The notes under the pieces were generated by a model that ran no database searches, was not told where the DNA came from, and saw nothing but the letters and a program-made list of their open reading frames with translations. DNA of 64,000 bases from JADJPO01 sp046330955 (GTDB lineage: Bacteria; Actinomycetota; Actinomycetes; Actinomycetales; Kineosporiaceae). This document shows, piece after piece, positions 1 through 8,233 of this stretch (its first letter is position 1; every line of letters begins with the position of its first letter). A program made the translations under genes and the position numbers. The stretch spans positions 1 to 64,000 of the forward strand of contig JAXLRT010000010.1 of assembly GCA_046330955.1 (NCBI GenBank), read 5' to 3'.

Positions 1-1
1 C

Positions 2-1723
2 GAGGCCGACGCGAGATCGCCCGCGCACTTCCTGTGGTGGATCGCCCGCGGGCAGGCGCCAACGCTGTTCGGGGGCATGGCCTTCGGCGTCCTGTGGATG
101 TCCGCCCAGGCCCTGATGCCCGCCCTGATCGGCCTGGCGATCGACCGCGGGGTGGCACATCAGGACCTCGGCGCCCTGCTGCGCACGGTGTCCCTGGTGC
201 TGGTGCTCGGCATGGTGCAGGCCGGCAGTGGCGTGATGCGCCACCGCTTCGCCATCACCAACTGGCTCATCGCCGCCTACCGCACGGTGCAACTCACGGT
301 GCGCCACGTCGTCCATGTCGGCGGCGCCCTGCCGCGCCGGGTCGCCGTGGGCGAGGTGGTCACCATCGCCTCCAGCGACATGGCCCAGATCGGGCACGTC
401 ATGGACGTGATCCCCCGGTTCAGCGGATCGCTCGTCGCCTTCGCCGTGGTCTCGGTGATCCTGCTGAACAGCTCGACGATGCTGGGGCTGGTGGTGCTGA
501 TCGGCATGCCGCTGCTGATGCTGGCCGGAGCCCCGTTGCTGCGACCGTTGCAGCGCCGCTCGGGCCGGGTGCGCCGGCTGGCGGCCGACCTGTCGACCCG
601 CGCCTCCGACATCGTGGCGGGGCTTCGGGTGTTGCGCGGGGTGGGCGGCGAGCCGCTGTTCTCGGCGCGCTATCGCGCTGAGTCGCAACGGGTTCGGCGC
701 GCCGGGGTACGGCTGGCTCAGGTGCAGTCGGTGACCGACGGGCTGCAGGTTCTGGTGCCGGGCATCTTCGTGGTGATCGTGGTCTGGGTCGGTGCGCGAC
801 AGGCGATCGCCGGCCGGCTCAGCGCCGGCCAGGTGGTGGCGTTCTACGGCTACGCCTCCTTCCTGACCATCCCGTTGCGCACGGTCATCGAGTTCGCCAC
901 CAAGCTGGTGGGGGCCTGGGTGTCGGCGCGACGGATCTGCGCGGTCCTGCGACTCGACCCCGATGCCGGCGAGCCGGCCGAACCGGTGACGGCCGAGCTC
1001 GCGAGGCTCGATCGGGCCGACCTGGTCGACCTGAGGTCGGGATTCCGCGCCCGGGCGGGGCTGCTGACCGCCATCGTGCCGACCGATCCGGACGCCGGAG
1101 CTCACCAGGCGGATCGGCTCGGCCTGCACACGCCCACCCCGGACGGCGCCGTCCGGCTCGGGGACGTTCCGCTGAACCGACTCTCCCGCAGCGCATTGCG
1201 CCGCCACATCCTGGTCAGCGACACGGCGGCGCTGCTGTTCGCCGGTGACCTGGCGCAGGCGCTCGACGTCCGAGGCGGGGCGAGCGAGCACGAGCTGCGT
1301 GAGGCGCTGCGGGTGGCCGGCGCGCTGGACATCCTCGACGGGCTGCCCGAGGGCCTGGCCGGTCGGGTCGCCGAGCGCGGTCGCACCTTCTCGGGTGGGC
1401 AACGCCAGCGGCTGGTGCTGGCTCGCGCCGTGCTGGCCGACCCGCCGGTGCTGGTCCTGGTCGAGCCGACCTCCGCGGTGGACGCCCACACCGAGGCCCG
1501 GATCGCCCACCGGCTGCGGCACCGGCGGCAGGGCCGCACCACGATCGTGGTCACCACCTCTCCGCTGCTGCTCGAGGTCGCCGACGAGGTGGCCCTGCTG
1601 GACGGCGACCGGATCACCGTGGTCGGACGGCACGCCGGCCTGGTCGAGACCCATGCCGGGTACCGCGCCGTGGTCACGCGCAGCGTGGGCGACCCGGACG
1701 AGAGCGATGAGGGGGGCGGATGA
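2..1723 (+). CDS. ABC exporter subunit with degenerate ATPase motifs (5' partial)
   Basis: Membrane-spanning subunit of an ABC exporter, fused permease and nucleotide-binding domain. The frame is open to the left edge and residues before the first ATG at 77 continue the same transmembrane-type sequence, so the true start lies outside the window. The N-terminal half is hydrophobic with several membrane segments. The NBD keeps an intact signature (FSGGQRQR, near 1388-1411), but the Walker A position reads AIVPTDPDAGAHQ with no GKS/T, Walker B reads VLVLVEP (Asp lost) and the switch histidine is replaced in IVVTTSP. It overlaps the next gene by 4 bp (ATGA). I infer it is the non-hydrolysing half of a heterodimer with the 1720-3510 product. 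The substrate is unknown. Confidence 0.88.
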   Translation, partial: EADARSPAHFLWWIARGQAPTLFGGMAFGVLWMSAQALMPALIGLAIDRGVAHQDLGALLRTVSLVLVLGMVQAGSGVMRHRFAITNWLIAAYRTVQLTVRHVVHVGGALPRRVAVGEVVTIASSDMAQIGHVMDVIPRFSGSLVAFAVVSVILLNSSTMLGLVVLIGMPLLMLAGAPLLRPLQRRSGRVRRLAADLSTRASDIVAGLRVLRGVGGEPLFSARYRAESQRVRRAGVRLAQVQSVTDGLQVLVPGIFVVIVVWVGARQAIAGRLSAGQVVAFYGYASFLTIPLRTVIEFATKLVGAWVSARRICAVLRLDPDAGEPAEPVTAELARLDRADLVDLRSGFRARAGLLTAIVPTDPDAGAHQADRLGLHTPTPDGAVRLGDVPLNRLSRSALRRHILVSDTAALLFAGDLAQALDVRGGASEHELREALRVAGALDILDGLPEGLAGRVAERGRTFSGGQRQRLVLARAVLADPPVLVLVEPTSAVDAHTEARIAHRLRHRRQGRTTIVVTTSPLLLEVADEVALLDGDRITVVGRHAGLVETHAGYRAVVTRSVGDPDESDEGGG

Positions 1724-3510
1724 GCACGCCCGCGGTGGGCCCGGGGCTACCGGTGGCGACGACCGCCGCGGTGCGCCGGTATGCCGCCGATCTGCTGCGG
1801 CGGCACCCGAGGCTGCTCTGGGGGGCGGTCGCGGTGCATCTGGCGGCGGCGCTCACGGCCTTGGCGGCGCCGCGCCTGGTGGGGGAGCTGGTCGAGGCGG
1901 TCCAGGACGGGACGACCGCGGCCCGCGTCGATCGTCTCGTGATGCTGCTGGCCGGCTCCCTGCTGGTGCAGTCGGTGCTGACCCGCTACGCGCAGTACGC
2001 CTCTCAGGTCTTCGGCGAACGCATCCTCGCCGGCTTGCGCGAAGACTTCGTCGACGCCGTCCTCGACCTGCCGATCGGCACGGTGGAGTCGGCCGGGTCG
2101 GGCGACCTGCTCACCCGCACCTCCCGCGACGTCGATCAACTCGGCTGGGCCGCCCGGTGGGCGGTGCCGCAGACCGTGGTCTCGGGAGTGCGGGCCGTGG
2201 TGGTGCTCGCCGCCGCACTCTGGGTCGGCTGGTGGGTGTCGCTGGCGCTGCTGCCGATGGTGCCCGTGGTGGTGTGGGCCGCCCGGTGGTACCTGCGCCG
2301 GGCCAAGGACGGCTATCTGCGCTCGGCGATGTCGTACTCGCAGATCACCGCCACCGTGGCCGAGAGCGCCGAGGGGGCGCGCACGATCGAGGCCCTCGGA
2401 CTGGGTTCGGATCGCATCCGCCAGGTCGACGCCGACTGCGCCGCCTCGTTCGCCACCGAGCGCTACACGTTGGGACTTCGCACCCGGTTCTTCCCGGTGG
2501 TCGAGTTCGCCTACCTGGTGCCCTCGGCCCTCACGCTGATACTGGGAGGCCTTCTCCACCAGCGCGGTTCGGCCTCACTGGCCGACGTCACGGCGGCCAC
2601 GCTCTACGTCCAGATGCTGGTCGACCCGGTCGATCGCATCGTCGTCGTGCTCGACGAACTGCAGGCGGCCCAGGCCTCGCTGGCCCGCCTGCTCGGGGTG
2701 GCGCAGGTGCCGGACGACCGTCAGGTGAGCCACGCCGTCCCGGACGGCGAGAAACTGGATGCACGCGGCGTCCGGTTCGCCTACACCGGCGAACGGGACG
2801 TGTTGCACGGGGTCGATCTGGACGTCGCCGTGGGCGAACGCATCGCGGTGGTCGGCCCGTCGGGGGCCGGCAAGTCCACCCTGGGACGGCTGCTCGCCGG
2901 CATCCATCCGCCGCGCGCCGGGTGGGTGCGGGTCGGCGGGGTCGCGCTGGCCGAGCTGCCACTGTCGACGCTGCGGGGACACGTCGCCCTGGTGACCCAG
3001 GAGCACCACGTCTTCGCCGGGACACTGCGCGACAACCTGGCCCTCGCCGTCCGGGCGGGCGACGGGCACGACGGGCCGGCGCACGGCGAGGTGAGCGACG
3101 AGACCATCACGCACGCCCTGACGGCGGTGGACGCCGCCGACTGGATCGCCGCGTTACCCGACGGACTCGACACCGTGGTGGGCTCGGGCGGGCGTCAGCT
3201 GACCGCCGCGCAGGCCCAGCAGGTGGCGCTGGCGCGGCTGGTGCTGGCCGATCCGCACACCCTGGTGCTCGACGAGGCGACCTCGCTGCTCGACCCGCGC
3301 GCCGCCCGCCACCTGGAACGCTCGCTGGCGGCGGTGTTGCGGGGACGCACCGTGATCGCGATCGCCCACCGGTTGTTCTCGGCCCACGACGCCGACCGGG
3401 TGGCCGTGATGGAGGACGGCGTGATCACCGAGTTCGGGCCGCACGCCGAGCTGGTCGCCGCCGGTGGCGCCTACGCGCAGTTGTGGCACTCCTGGCACGG
3501 CCGCGACTGA
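1720..3510 (+). CDS. ABC exporter subunit with intact Walker motifs
   Basis: Second half of the heterodimeric ABC exporter, 596 aa, with an N-terminal six-helix type permease region and a C-terminal NBD. Walker A is intact (GPSGAGKST, about residues 379-387), followed by a Q-loop (LVTQEHH), Walker B with catalytic Glu (LVLDEATS, D518/E519) and the switch histidine (IAIAHRL, about 550). The signature is degenerate, LTAAQ in place of LSGGQ (about 493-497). Its Walker A/B would pair with the intact signature of the upstream subunit, giving one functional and one dead ATP site, as in known asymmetric exporters. Translationally coupled to the upstream gene. Cargo cannot be told from sequence. Confidence 0.92.
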   Translation: MSTPAVGPGLPVATTAAVRRYAADLLRRHPRLLWGAVAVHLAAALTALAAPRLVGELVEAVQDGTTAARVDRLVMLLAGSLLVQSVLTRYAQYASQVFGERILAGLREDFVDAVLDLPIGTVESAGSGDLLTRTSRDVDQLGWAARWAVPQTVVSGVRAVVVLAAALWVGWWVSLALLPMVPVVVWAARWYLRRAKDGYLRSAMSYSQITATVAESAEGARTIEALGLGSDRIRQVDADCAASFATERYTLGLRTRFFPVVEFAYLVPSALTLILGGLLHQRGSASLADVTAATLYVQMLVDPVDRIVVVLDELQAAQASLARLLGVAQVPDDRQVSHAVPDGEKLDARGVRFAYTGERDVLHGVDLDVAVGERIAVVGPSGAGKSTLGRLLAGIHPPRAGWVRVGGVALAELPLSTLRGHVALVTQEHHVFAGTLRDNLALAVRAGDGHDGPAHGEVSDETITHALTAVDAADWIAALPDGLDTVVGSGGRQLTAAQAQQVALARLVLADPHTLVLDEATSLLDPRAARHLERSLAAVLRGRTVIAIAHRLFSAHDADRVAVMEDGVITEFGPHAELVAAGGAYAQLWHSWHGRD

Positions 3511-3553
3511 GGTGCAGGTTAGGCTCGCTGACTCGACAACCAGAGGAGCATTC

Positions 3554-4453
3554 ATGGGCTTCACGCCCGCACAACTCGGTGACCTCGGCGGACGACGCGC
3601 GATCGTCACCGGCGCCAGCTCCGGCATCGGGGCGGTTCAGGCCCGCGAGCTCGCCGCCCACGGGGCACACGTCGTCCTGGCGGTGCGCAACGTCGAGGCA
3701 GGGCGACAGGTCGCCGCGGGCATCGCCGGCGACACCTCGGTCGCCCACCTCGACCTGGCCTCACAGCAGTCCGTGCGCGAGTTCGCGGATGCCATCGACG
3801 ACCCGATCGACCTGCTGATCAACAACGCCGGGGTGATGGCCCCGCCGACGTTCCGGACGACGGTCGACGGGCACGAGCTGCAGTTCGGCACCAACCACCT
3901 CGGGCACGTCGCCTTGACCGCGCGATTGCTGCCGGCGTTGCTGGCCGCGCCGGCACCGCGGGTCACCACCGTCTCGTCCATCGCCCACCACCGGGGCGAC
4001 GACCGGGTGGTCGAGGGCAACCCGGCCGCCGGGTACGACCCGAACGTGTCCTACGGGCAGTCCAAGCTGGCGAACCTGCTGTTCGCCCGGGAGCTCCACC
4101 GGCGCGCGACCGCGGCCGGATCGCGCCTCACCTCGACCGCGGCCCACCCCGGGGTGGCCGTGACCAACCTGGTGTCGAGCCCGGACGGCATGGGCGCCAA
4201 CCGGTTCGTCGCCACCGTCGCCCCGGTGCTGATGCGGCTGGTGCTGCCCGGCGCGGACGGCGGCGCCGAGGCGATCCTGTACGCCGCCACGCTGGCCGAG
4301 CCGGGCAGTTACTCGGGGCCACAACGCTGGCGCGAGGTGCGCGGGCCGGTCGGCCCGGCCCGGCTGAGCCGGTGGGCGCAGGACGAGGACCTGGCCCGGC
4401 GGCTGTGGACCCGCAGCGAGGAGCTGATCGGCCTCAGCCTGTCGGTGTCGTGA
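3554..4453 (+). CDS. short-chain dehydrogenase/reductase
   Basis: NAD(P)-dependent oxidoreductase of the classical SDR family, 299 aa. The N-terminal Rossmann motif TGASSGIG, the NNAG motif and the active-site pair in SYGQSKLAN (Tyr-x3-Lys) are all present. The overall pattern, with NHLGH and the SSIAHH strand, resembles the retinol/protochlorophyllide-reductase-like subgroup, but the substrate is not predictable. I chose the ATG at 3554 because a GAGGAG ribosome site lies just before it and the SDR fold starts immediately after; the frame is open further upstream. It follows the ABC pair by 43 bp on the same strand and may be cotranscribed. Confidence 0.9.
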   Translation: MGFTPAQLGDLGGRRAIVTGASSGIGAVQARELAAHGAHVVLAVRNVEAGRQVAAGIAGDTSVAHLDLASQQSVREFADAIDDPIDLLINNAGVMAPPTFRTTVDGHELQFGTNHLGHVALTARLLPALLAAPAPRVTTVSSIAHHRGDDRVVEGNPAAGYDPNVSYGQSKLANLLFARELHRRATAAGSRLTSTAAHPGVAVTNLVSSPDGMGANRFVATVAPVLMRLVLPGADGGAEAILYAATLAEPGSYSGPQRWREVRGPVGPARLSRWAQDEDLARRLWTRSEELIGLSLSVS

Positions 4454-4595
4454 AGGCCCGGGTCTGGATCCCCGTGCCCGATCGGGGCGATGCCTACCTG
4501 TTCGCGCGGCGGTTCACCGCCCGGCTACCGACCTGGTCTGCCGGCTGAGCGGGTTCCCATCCGGCCAGCGGTCGCGCGAGCCCAGCCGGACCGGA

Positions 4596-5552
4596 TTGAA
4601 TGTTGAAGTGACCCACCCCCTGCAGGCCCGGGTGCACCGCAACCGGCGACTCACGTTGCTGATCAACGTGCGTTCACGGCGCGGCGCCGCCCTGCACCGG
4701 GCTGCCCGCACGGGGCTGGAGGCCGGTGGCTGGACCATCGACGCCGAGTACCTGATCAGCGATCCGGCGGGGCAGTTGCCCGAACTGCTGCCGCGCCTGG
4801 CGGCCGAGCAGCCCGACCTGCTCGTGGTGGGCAGCGGGGACGGCACGGTCTCGCACGTCGTCCATCACCTCGCGCACACCTCGACCGTGCTCGGCTACCT
4901 GCCGCTGGGGACGACGAACAACTTCGGCCGCTCCCTCGGCCTGCCGCTGACCCTGACCCGCGCCGTCGAGGTGATCAACCAGGGCATCGTCGCCGACATC
5001 GACCTCGGCCGGGTCGACGATCGGTACTTCGCCAACCTGGTCAGCATCGGCGTCTCGGGCGAGGTCGCCGGGCGGACGCCGCACCAGCTCAAGCGGCGGA
5101 TCGGGCGGCCGGCGTACGCGCTCACCGGGGCGCGAACCCTGGTGCGGCACAAGCCGTTCACGGCGGTGGTACGCAGCGGGACGACGACCTGGCGGGTGCG
5201 CACCCACCAGCTGAACATCGCCAACGGGTCGATGCACGCCGGGACGGCGATCTCGGCCGATGCCAGCCTGGACGACGGTCTGCTGATGGCCTACACCCTC
5301 GGCGGGCGATCGCGATTCTCGACGGTGCAGGCCACCGTGCGTCAGGTGCTGACCCCGAGCCATCCCAGCGAGCACAAGGGCTTTCTGCTCGGCAGCGAGT
5401 TCAGCGTGAGCACCGATCGGACGCTGCCGGTCGACGTGGACGGCGAGATCATCGGGACCACCCCGATCGAGATCCGGGTGGTGCCGGGGGCACTGCACGT
5501 GATGGTGCCGCGCCCGTACGGCAGGTCACGTCACGGCCGACCTCAGGCGTAG
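4596..5552 (+). CDS. diacylglycerol kinase / YegS-like lipid kinase
   Basis: Lipid kinase of the DAGK catalytic family, 318 aa, which phosphorylates a diacylglycerol-like or sphingoid lipid at the membrane. The nucleotide-binding motif GSGDGT (usual GGDGT) and the downstream PLGTTNNFGRSLGLP block are diagnostic, and the C-terminal part has the expected beta-rich VDVDGEIIGTTPIEI segment. The start is uncertain: TTG at 4596 or GTG at 4608, neither with a strong ribosome site. Its 3' end overlaps the convergent LD-carboxypeptidase gene by 10 bp. Confidence 0.85.
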   Translation: MNVEVTHPLQARVHRNRRLTLLINVRSRRGAALHRAARTGLEAGGWTIDAEYLISDPAGQLPELLPRLAAEQPDLLVVGSGDGTVSHVVHHLAHTSTVLGYLPLGTTNNFGRSLGLPLTLTRAVEVINQGIVADIDLGRVDDRYFANLVSIGVSGEVAGRTPHQLKRRIGRPAYALTGARTLVRHKPFTAVVRSGTTTWRVRTHQLNIANGSMHAGTAISADASLDDGLLMAYTLGGRSRFSTVQATVRQVLTPSHPSEHKGFLLGSEFSVSTDRTLPVDVDGEIIGTTPIEIRVVPGALHVMVPRPYGRSRHGRPQA

Positions 5553-6592
5553 TCGGCGAACACCCGACGCTGGACGCCGTCCAGGGTGACCCGACCGCCG
5601 TGCGGCACGATCCACTGCGGCCGGGTGTGCCCGAACGGGACGCCGACGCACACCACGGCGTCCGGGTTGTAGCGCGCGATCGTCTCCACCACGACGTCGC
5701 GTTGCTCGGCGCGCAACCGGGCGCGTTCGGCCGCGTCGGGACGGCGCTCGACGTCGGACGTCGGCGGGCGGGCGGCCAGGACGCCGGCCACCTCGGCCAA
5801 CAGCCCGCGCTCGCCCAGCGAGCGCAGGATCCAACCGACCTCACGGGCCGGGATCAGGTCCTCGGAGGTCTCGACCAGCAGGACGGCGCCGGCCAGGTCA
5901 CTCGGCGGGCCGGTGAAGCGGCCGGCGGTCAGGATCCACTGCACCACCTCGATGCAGCCGCCCCAGGTGGCGCCGGTGACCTCGCGCGCCGGGCCGTGCC
6001 AGGTCCAGGGTTCGGTCGGTTCACGCTCGCCGAAGCTGGTCAGCGCCCGCGGGTCGTTCCAGTCCAGACCGAAGTCCTCGGACTCACCCGGATCGGTGAG
6101 TTCGAGCCGCTCGCCGGTCAGCAACGCCGCGCGCAGCGAGGCGACATGGACGTCGTCCGGGTACGGCCCGGGGCCGAGGTGCACCTGCGTCGAGCCGCCG
6201 TAGAAGCTGGCGATGCCGTGGTGCCACAGCCAGTGGGTCAGGTTCGTGTTGTCGCTGTAGCCGAGGAACGGCTTCGGGTCGGCCCGGGCCGCCGCGGCGT
6301 CCAGGTGCGGGATCACCGTGATCTGGTCCTCGCCACCGATGGTGGCCACGATCGCCCGGATCGAGGGGTCGGCGAAGGCGGCGTCGAGGTCGGCGGCGCG
6401 GTCACGGGCGCTCGCGCCGAGCCGGCGGGTGGTGGGGTACTCGACGGGCGTCAGGCCGGTGACCTCGGCCAACCGGCGCATCGCCTGCTCGTGCACCGCG
6501 GCGGCCACGGCCGGGGCGGCGAAGGACGGCGAGAGCACCGCAACCCGTTCGCCGGCACGGGCTTTGGGTGGCGCGATCAGCTGTCGGGTCAT
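5543..6592 (-). CDS. LD-carboxypeptidase family protein (peptidase S66, MccF-like)
   Basis: Serine peptidase of the S66 family, 349 aa. Members cleave LD-peptides of murein or peptide-nucleotide antibiotics such as microcin C. The nucleophile elbow GYSDNTNL, the VETSED segment carrying the catalytic Glu, and the GVPFGH segment with the catalytic His fit the Ser-Glu-His triad. I chose the ATG at 6592 because the fold begins there (IAPPKARAGERVAVLSPS). The longer S66 form and absence of a signal peptide suggest a cytoplasmic, MccF-like or recycling enzyme. It lies 10 bp downstream of the 6603-7181 gene on the same strand and is probably cotranscribed with it. Confidence 0.87.
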   Translation of the reverse strand: MTRQLIAPPKARAGERVAVLSPSFAAPAVAAAVHEQAMRRLAEVTGLTPVEYPTTRRLGASARDRAADLDAAFADPSIRAIVATIGGEDQITVIPHLDAAAARADPKPFLGYSDNTNLTHWLWHHGIASFYGGSTQVHLGPGPYPDDVHVASLRAALLTGERLELTDPGESEDFGLDWNDPRALTSFGEREPTEPWTWHGPAREVTGATWGGCIEVVQWILTAGRFTGPPSDLAGAVLLVETSEDLIPAREVGWILRSLGERGLLAEVAGVLAARPPTSDVERRPDAAERARLRAEQRDVVVETIARYNPDAVVCVGVPFGHTRPQWIVPHGGRVTLDGVQRRVFADYA

Positions 6593-6602
6593 GGGCCGGC
6601 CG

Positions 6603-7181
6603 TCAGCCCAGCCGGGCCAGGAACCCCAGCGTCCGCTCGGTGAGCAGCGCGGCGGCGTCCGGGTCGAAATCGGCGAAACCCGGCTCGGCGAACAGGTGCT
6701 CGGTGCCCGGGTAGAGGAACAGCTCGGCGTCCGGGGCCGCATCGACCAGGGCGCGGGCGGCGTCCAGGTCACCCTCCTGCGCGAAGAACGGGTCGGCGTC
6801 CTTGCCGTGGATCTGCACCGGGACGGCGTCCGGCCAGGTCGGCGAGAACTCCTGCACCGGTGCGCAGGAGTACAGGAACAGGGCGCCGCGCGCGCCCGGG
6901 CGGGTCTGGGCGAGCAGCTGCGCCGGCATCACCCCGAGCGAGAACCCGGCGTAGACCAGGTCGGCGGGCAGCGGTTCGGCCGCCCGGGCTCCGGCCTCGA
7001 TCACCGTGCCGAACCCGAGGGAGCGCACGTGGGCCATGCCCTCGTCGATCGAGTCGAAGGTGTGCCCGTCGAACAGGTCCGGCGTGTGCACCGTGTGACC
7101 GGCCGCGCGCAGGGTCTCGGCGAACGCCCGGACGCCGGGCGTCAACCCCAGCACGTGATGGAACAGCAGCACCTCGGTCAT
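6603..7181 (-). CDS. dienelactone hydrolase family alpha/beta hydrolase
   Basis: Small alpha/beta hydrolase, 192 aa, cytoplasmic. The nucleophile elbow is GFSLG, so serine replaces the cysteine of classical dienelactone hydrolases; the acid is probably in GKDADPFF and the histidine in GTEHLF. These proteins act on small esters or lactones, and no substrate can be assigned here. The sequence opens with VLLFHHVLGLTPGV, typical for the family. It appears to form a two-gene unit with the LD-carboxypeptidase and is divergent from the Nudix gene, 38 bp between starts. Confidence 0.83.
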   Translation of the reverse strand: MTEVLLFHHVLGLTPGVRAFAETLRAAGHTVHTPDLFDGHTFDSIDEGMAHVRSLGFGTVIEAGARAAEPLPADLVYAGFSLGVMPAQLLAQTRPGARGALFLYSCAPVQEFSPTWPDAVPVQIHGKDADPFFAQEGDLDAARALVDAAPDAELFLYPGTEHLFAEPGFADFDPDAAALLTERTLGFLARLG

Positions 7182-7219
7182 CCAGGCACCCTAGTGCGGC
7201 AGGGGGTTACGGTCATGTC

Positions 7220-7789
7220 GTGATCACCCCCCAGCAACGCGTCGCGGCGACCGTGTCGGCGTGGACGCCGCGGGACGACCTCGGCGTCCGGCATCGCGAG
7301 CAGGCGCTGACCTGGCTGGCCTCGACCGAGGACATCTACCGCCGGGTCAAACCCGACACCCCGCCGCAGCACCTGGTGGCCTACTTCCTGCTGGTCGACC
7401 GGGACGCCGCCCGGGTGCTGCTGTGTGATCACCGGCTGGCCGGGCTGTGGCTGCCCACCGGTGGCCACGTCGAGCCCGGTGAGGACCCGACCGACACCGT
7501 GCGGCGCGAGGTGGTCGAGGAGCTCGGCGTCCGGGCGGTGTTCGACCCCGTGCTCGGCGAGGCACCGTTCCTGCTGACCGTGACCCGGACGACGGCGCAC
7601 TCCGGCCCGCGGCACGTCGACGTCAGTCTGTGGTTCGCGCTGCGCGGCCGGGTCGGCGAGGACCTCGCCCCCGATGCGGGCGAGTTCGCGGGCGTGCGCT
7701 GGTGGTCGCGCGCCGAGATCGAGGCCGACGACCCGGGACGCCACGAGCCGCACATCCTGCGTGCCCTGGACGCGCTGTGCCCGCCGTGA
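7220..7789 (+). CDS. Nudix hydrolase
   Basis: Nucleoside-diphosphate-linked-moiety hydrolase, 189 aa. A complete Nudix box is visible starting at GHVEPGEDPTD and ending REVVEELGV, matching Gx5Ex7REUxEExGU. The region before it (QHLVAYFLLVD) and after it (WFALRGRVGEDLAPDAGEFAGVRWW) fits the fold. The GTG at 7220 is taken as start because the fold begins there; the frame is open far upstream, but that stretch is antisense to the hydrolase gene and has no domain content. The substrate is not predictable. Confidence 0.88.
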   Translation: MITPQQRVAATVSAWTPRDDLGVRHREQALTWLASTEDIYRRVKPDTPPQHLVAYFLLVDRDAARVLLCDHRLAGLWLPTGGHVEPGEDPTDTVRREVVEELGVRAVFDPVLGEAPFLLTVTRTTAHSGPRHVDVSLWFALRGRVGEDLAPDAGEFAGVRWWSRAEIEADDPGRHEPHILRALDALCPP

Positions 7790-7820
7790 AGCGTAGGTCT
7801 CACCGGCCATACGCTGAGGC

Positions 7821-8057
7821 ATGGCTGATGTGACCGTGAGAGATCTGCGCAACAGGGGTGCAGACGTTCTGGCCCGGGTCGAGCGCGGCGAGACGATGGT
7901 GGTCACGCGAGATGGTCGCCCGGTGGCACGGGTCGTGCCGCTGAGCCGGCCGAGTCGTGCCACGTCGGAGCTCATCGCCAGCAGGCGCCACCTGCCCCTG
8001 GTCGACCCGGCCGCCCTGCGGGCCGATCTCGACGAGATCCTGGATGCGCAGCTGTGA
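7821..8057 (+). CDS. Phd/YefM-type antitoxin
   Basis: Antitoxin of the Phd/YefM family, 78 aa: an N-terminal DNA-binding part (VTVRDLRNRGADVLARVERGE) with the typical GETMVVTRDGRPVARVVPL strand, and a C-terminal toxin-binding tail ending in LDEILDAQL. The next frame starts with a GTGA overlap but does not encode a toxin; only a short PIN-like remnant follows (see 8058-8160). It is therefore probably an orphan antitoxin left after loss of a VapC-type partner. Confidence 0.85.
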   Translation: MADVTVRDLRNRGADVLARVERGETMVVTRDGRPVARVVPLSRPSRATSELIASRRHLPLVDPAALRADLDEILDAQL

Positions 8058-8160
8058 CTCCCGACCCGTCCAGGGGAGTGCCTCGACCGTTCACGTTCTG
8101 GCCTCCCAGGCCGAGGCCGACTTCGACCCGGTCCCCTTCGACGCCGCCGCACCCACGCTG
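8058..8160 (+). pseudogene. remnant of a VapC-type PIN toxin
   Basis: Just after the antitoxin, one frame reads HVLASQAEADFDPVPFDAAA. This resembles an internal segment of PIN-domain toxins that pair with Phd-like antitoxins, the part between the second and third acidic residues. The start, the first catalytic Asp and the entire C-terminal half are absent, and the frame runs into the 78-bp palindrome at 8156. I infer a toxin gene with large deletions. The resemblance is from memory of the family and not from a search. Confidence 0.4.
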
Positions 8161-8233
8161 AACCTGTCGAGGCTGTGTGGGGTTCACCACCGACATCGGT
8201 GGCAAACCCCACACAGCGTCGACAGGTTCAGCG
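8156..8233. repeat. 78-bp near-perfect palindrome
   Basis: The left arm begins CGCTGAACCTGTCGA and the right arm ends TCGACAGGTTCAGCG; the inner arms CTGTGTGGGGTT and AACCCCACACAG flank a CCACCGA-cat-TCGGTGG-like tip. Arms are over 30 bp with few mismatches. It sits between the decayed toxin and the convergent MerR gene and covers that gene's last codons. It could act as a bidirectional terminator, or be a REP-like palindromic element. No T-tract is visible. Confidence 0.75.

Noticed and set aside
1245..3818. A very long plus-strand open frame across both ABC genes
   Set aside because: Arg/Ser/Pro-rich shadow frame without domains, fully overlapped by genes with clear motifs in another frame.
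4450..4548. A 32-codon ORF starting in the SDR stop (GTGA overlap)
   Set aside because: No domain, no ribosome site of its own and no second copy; too short to support.
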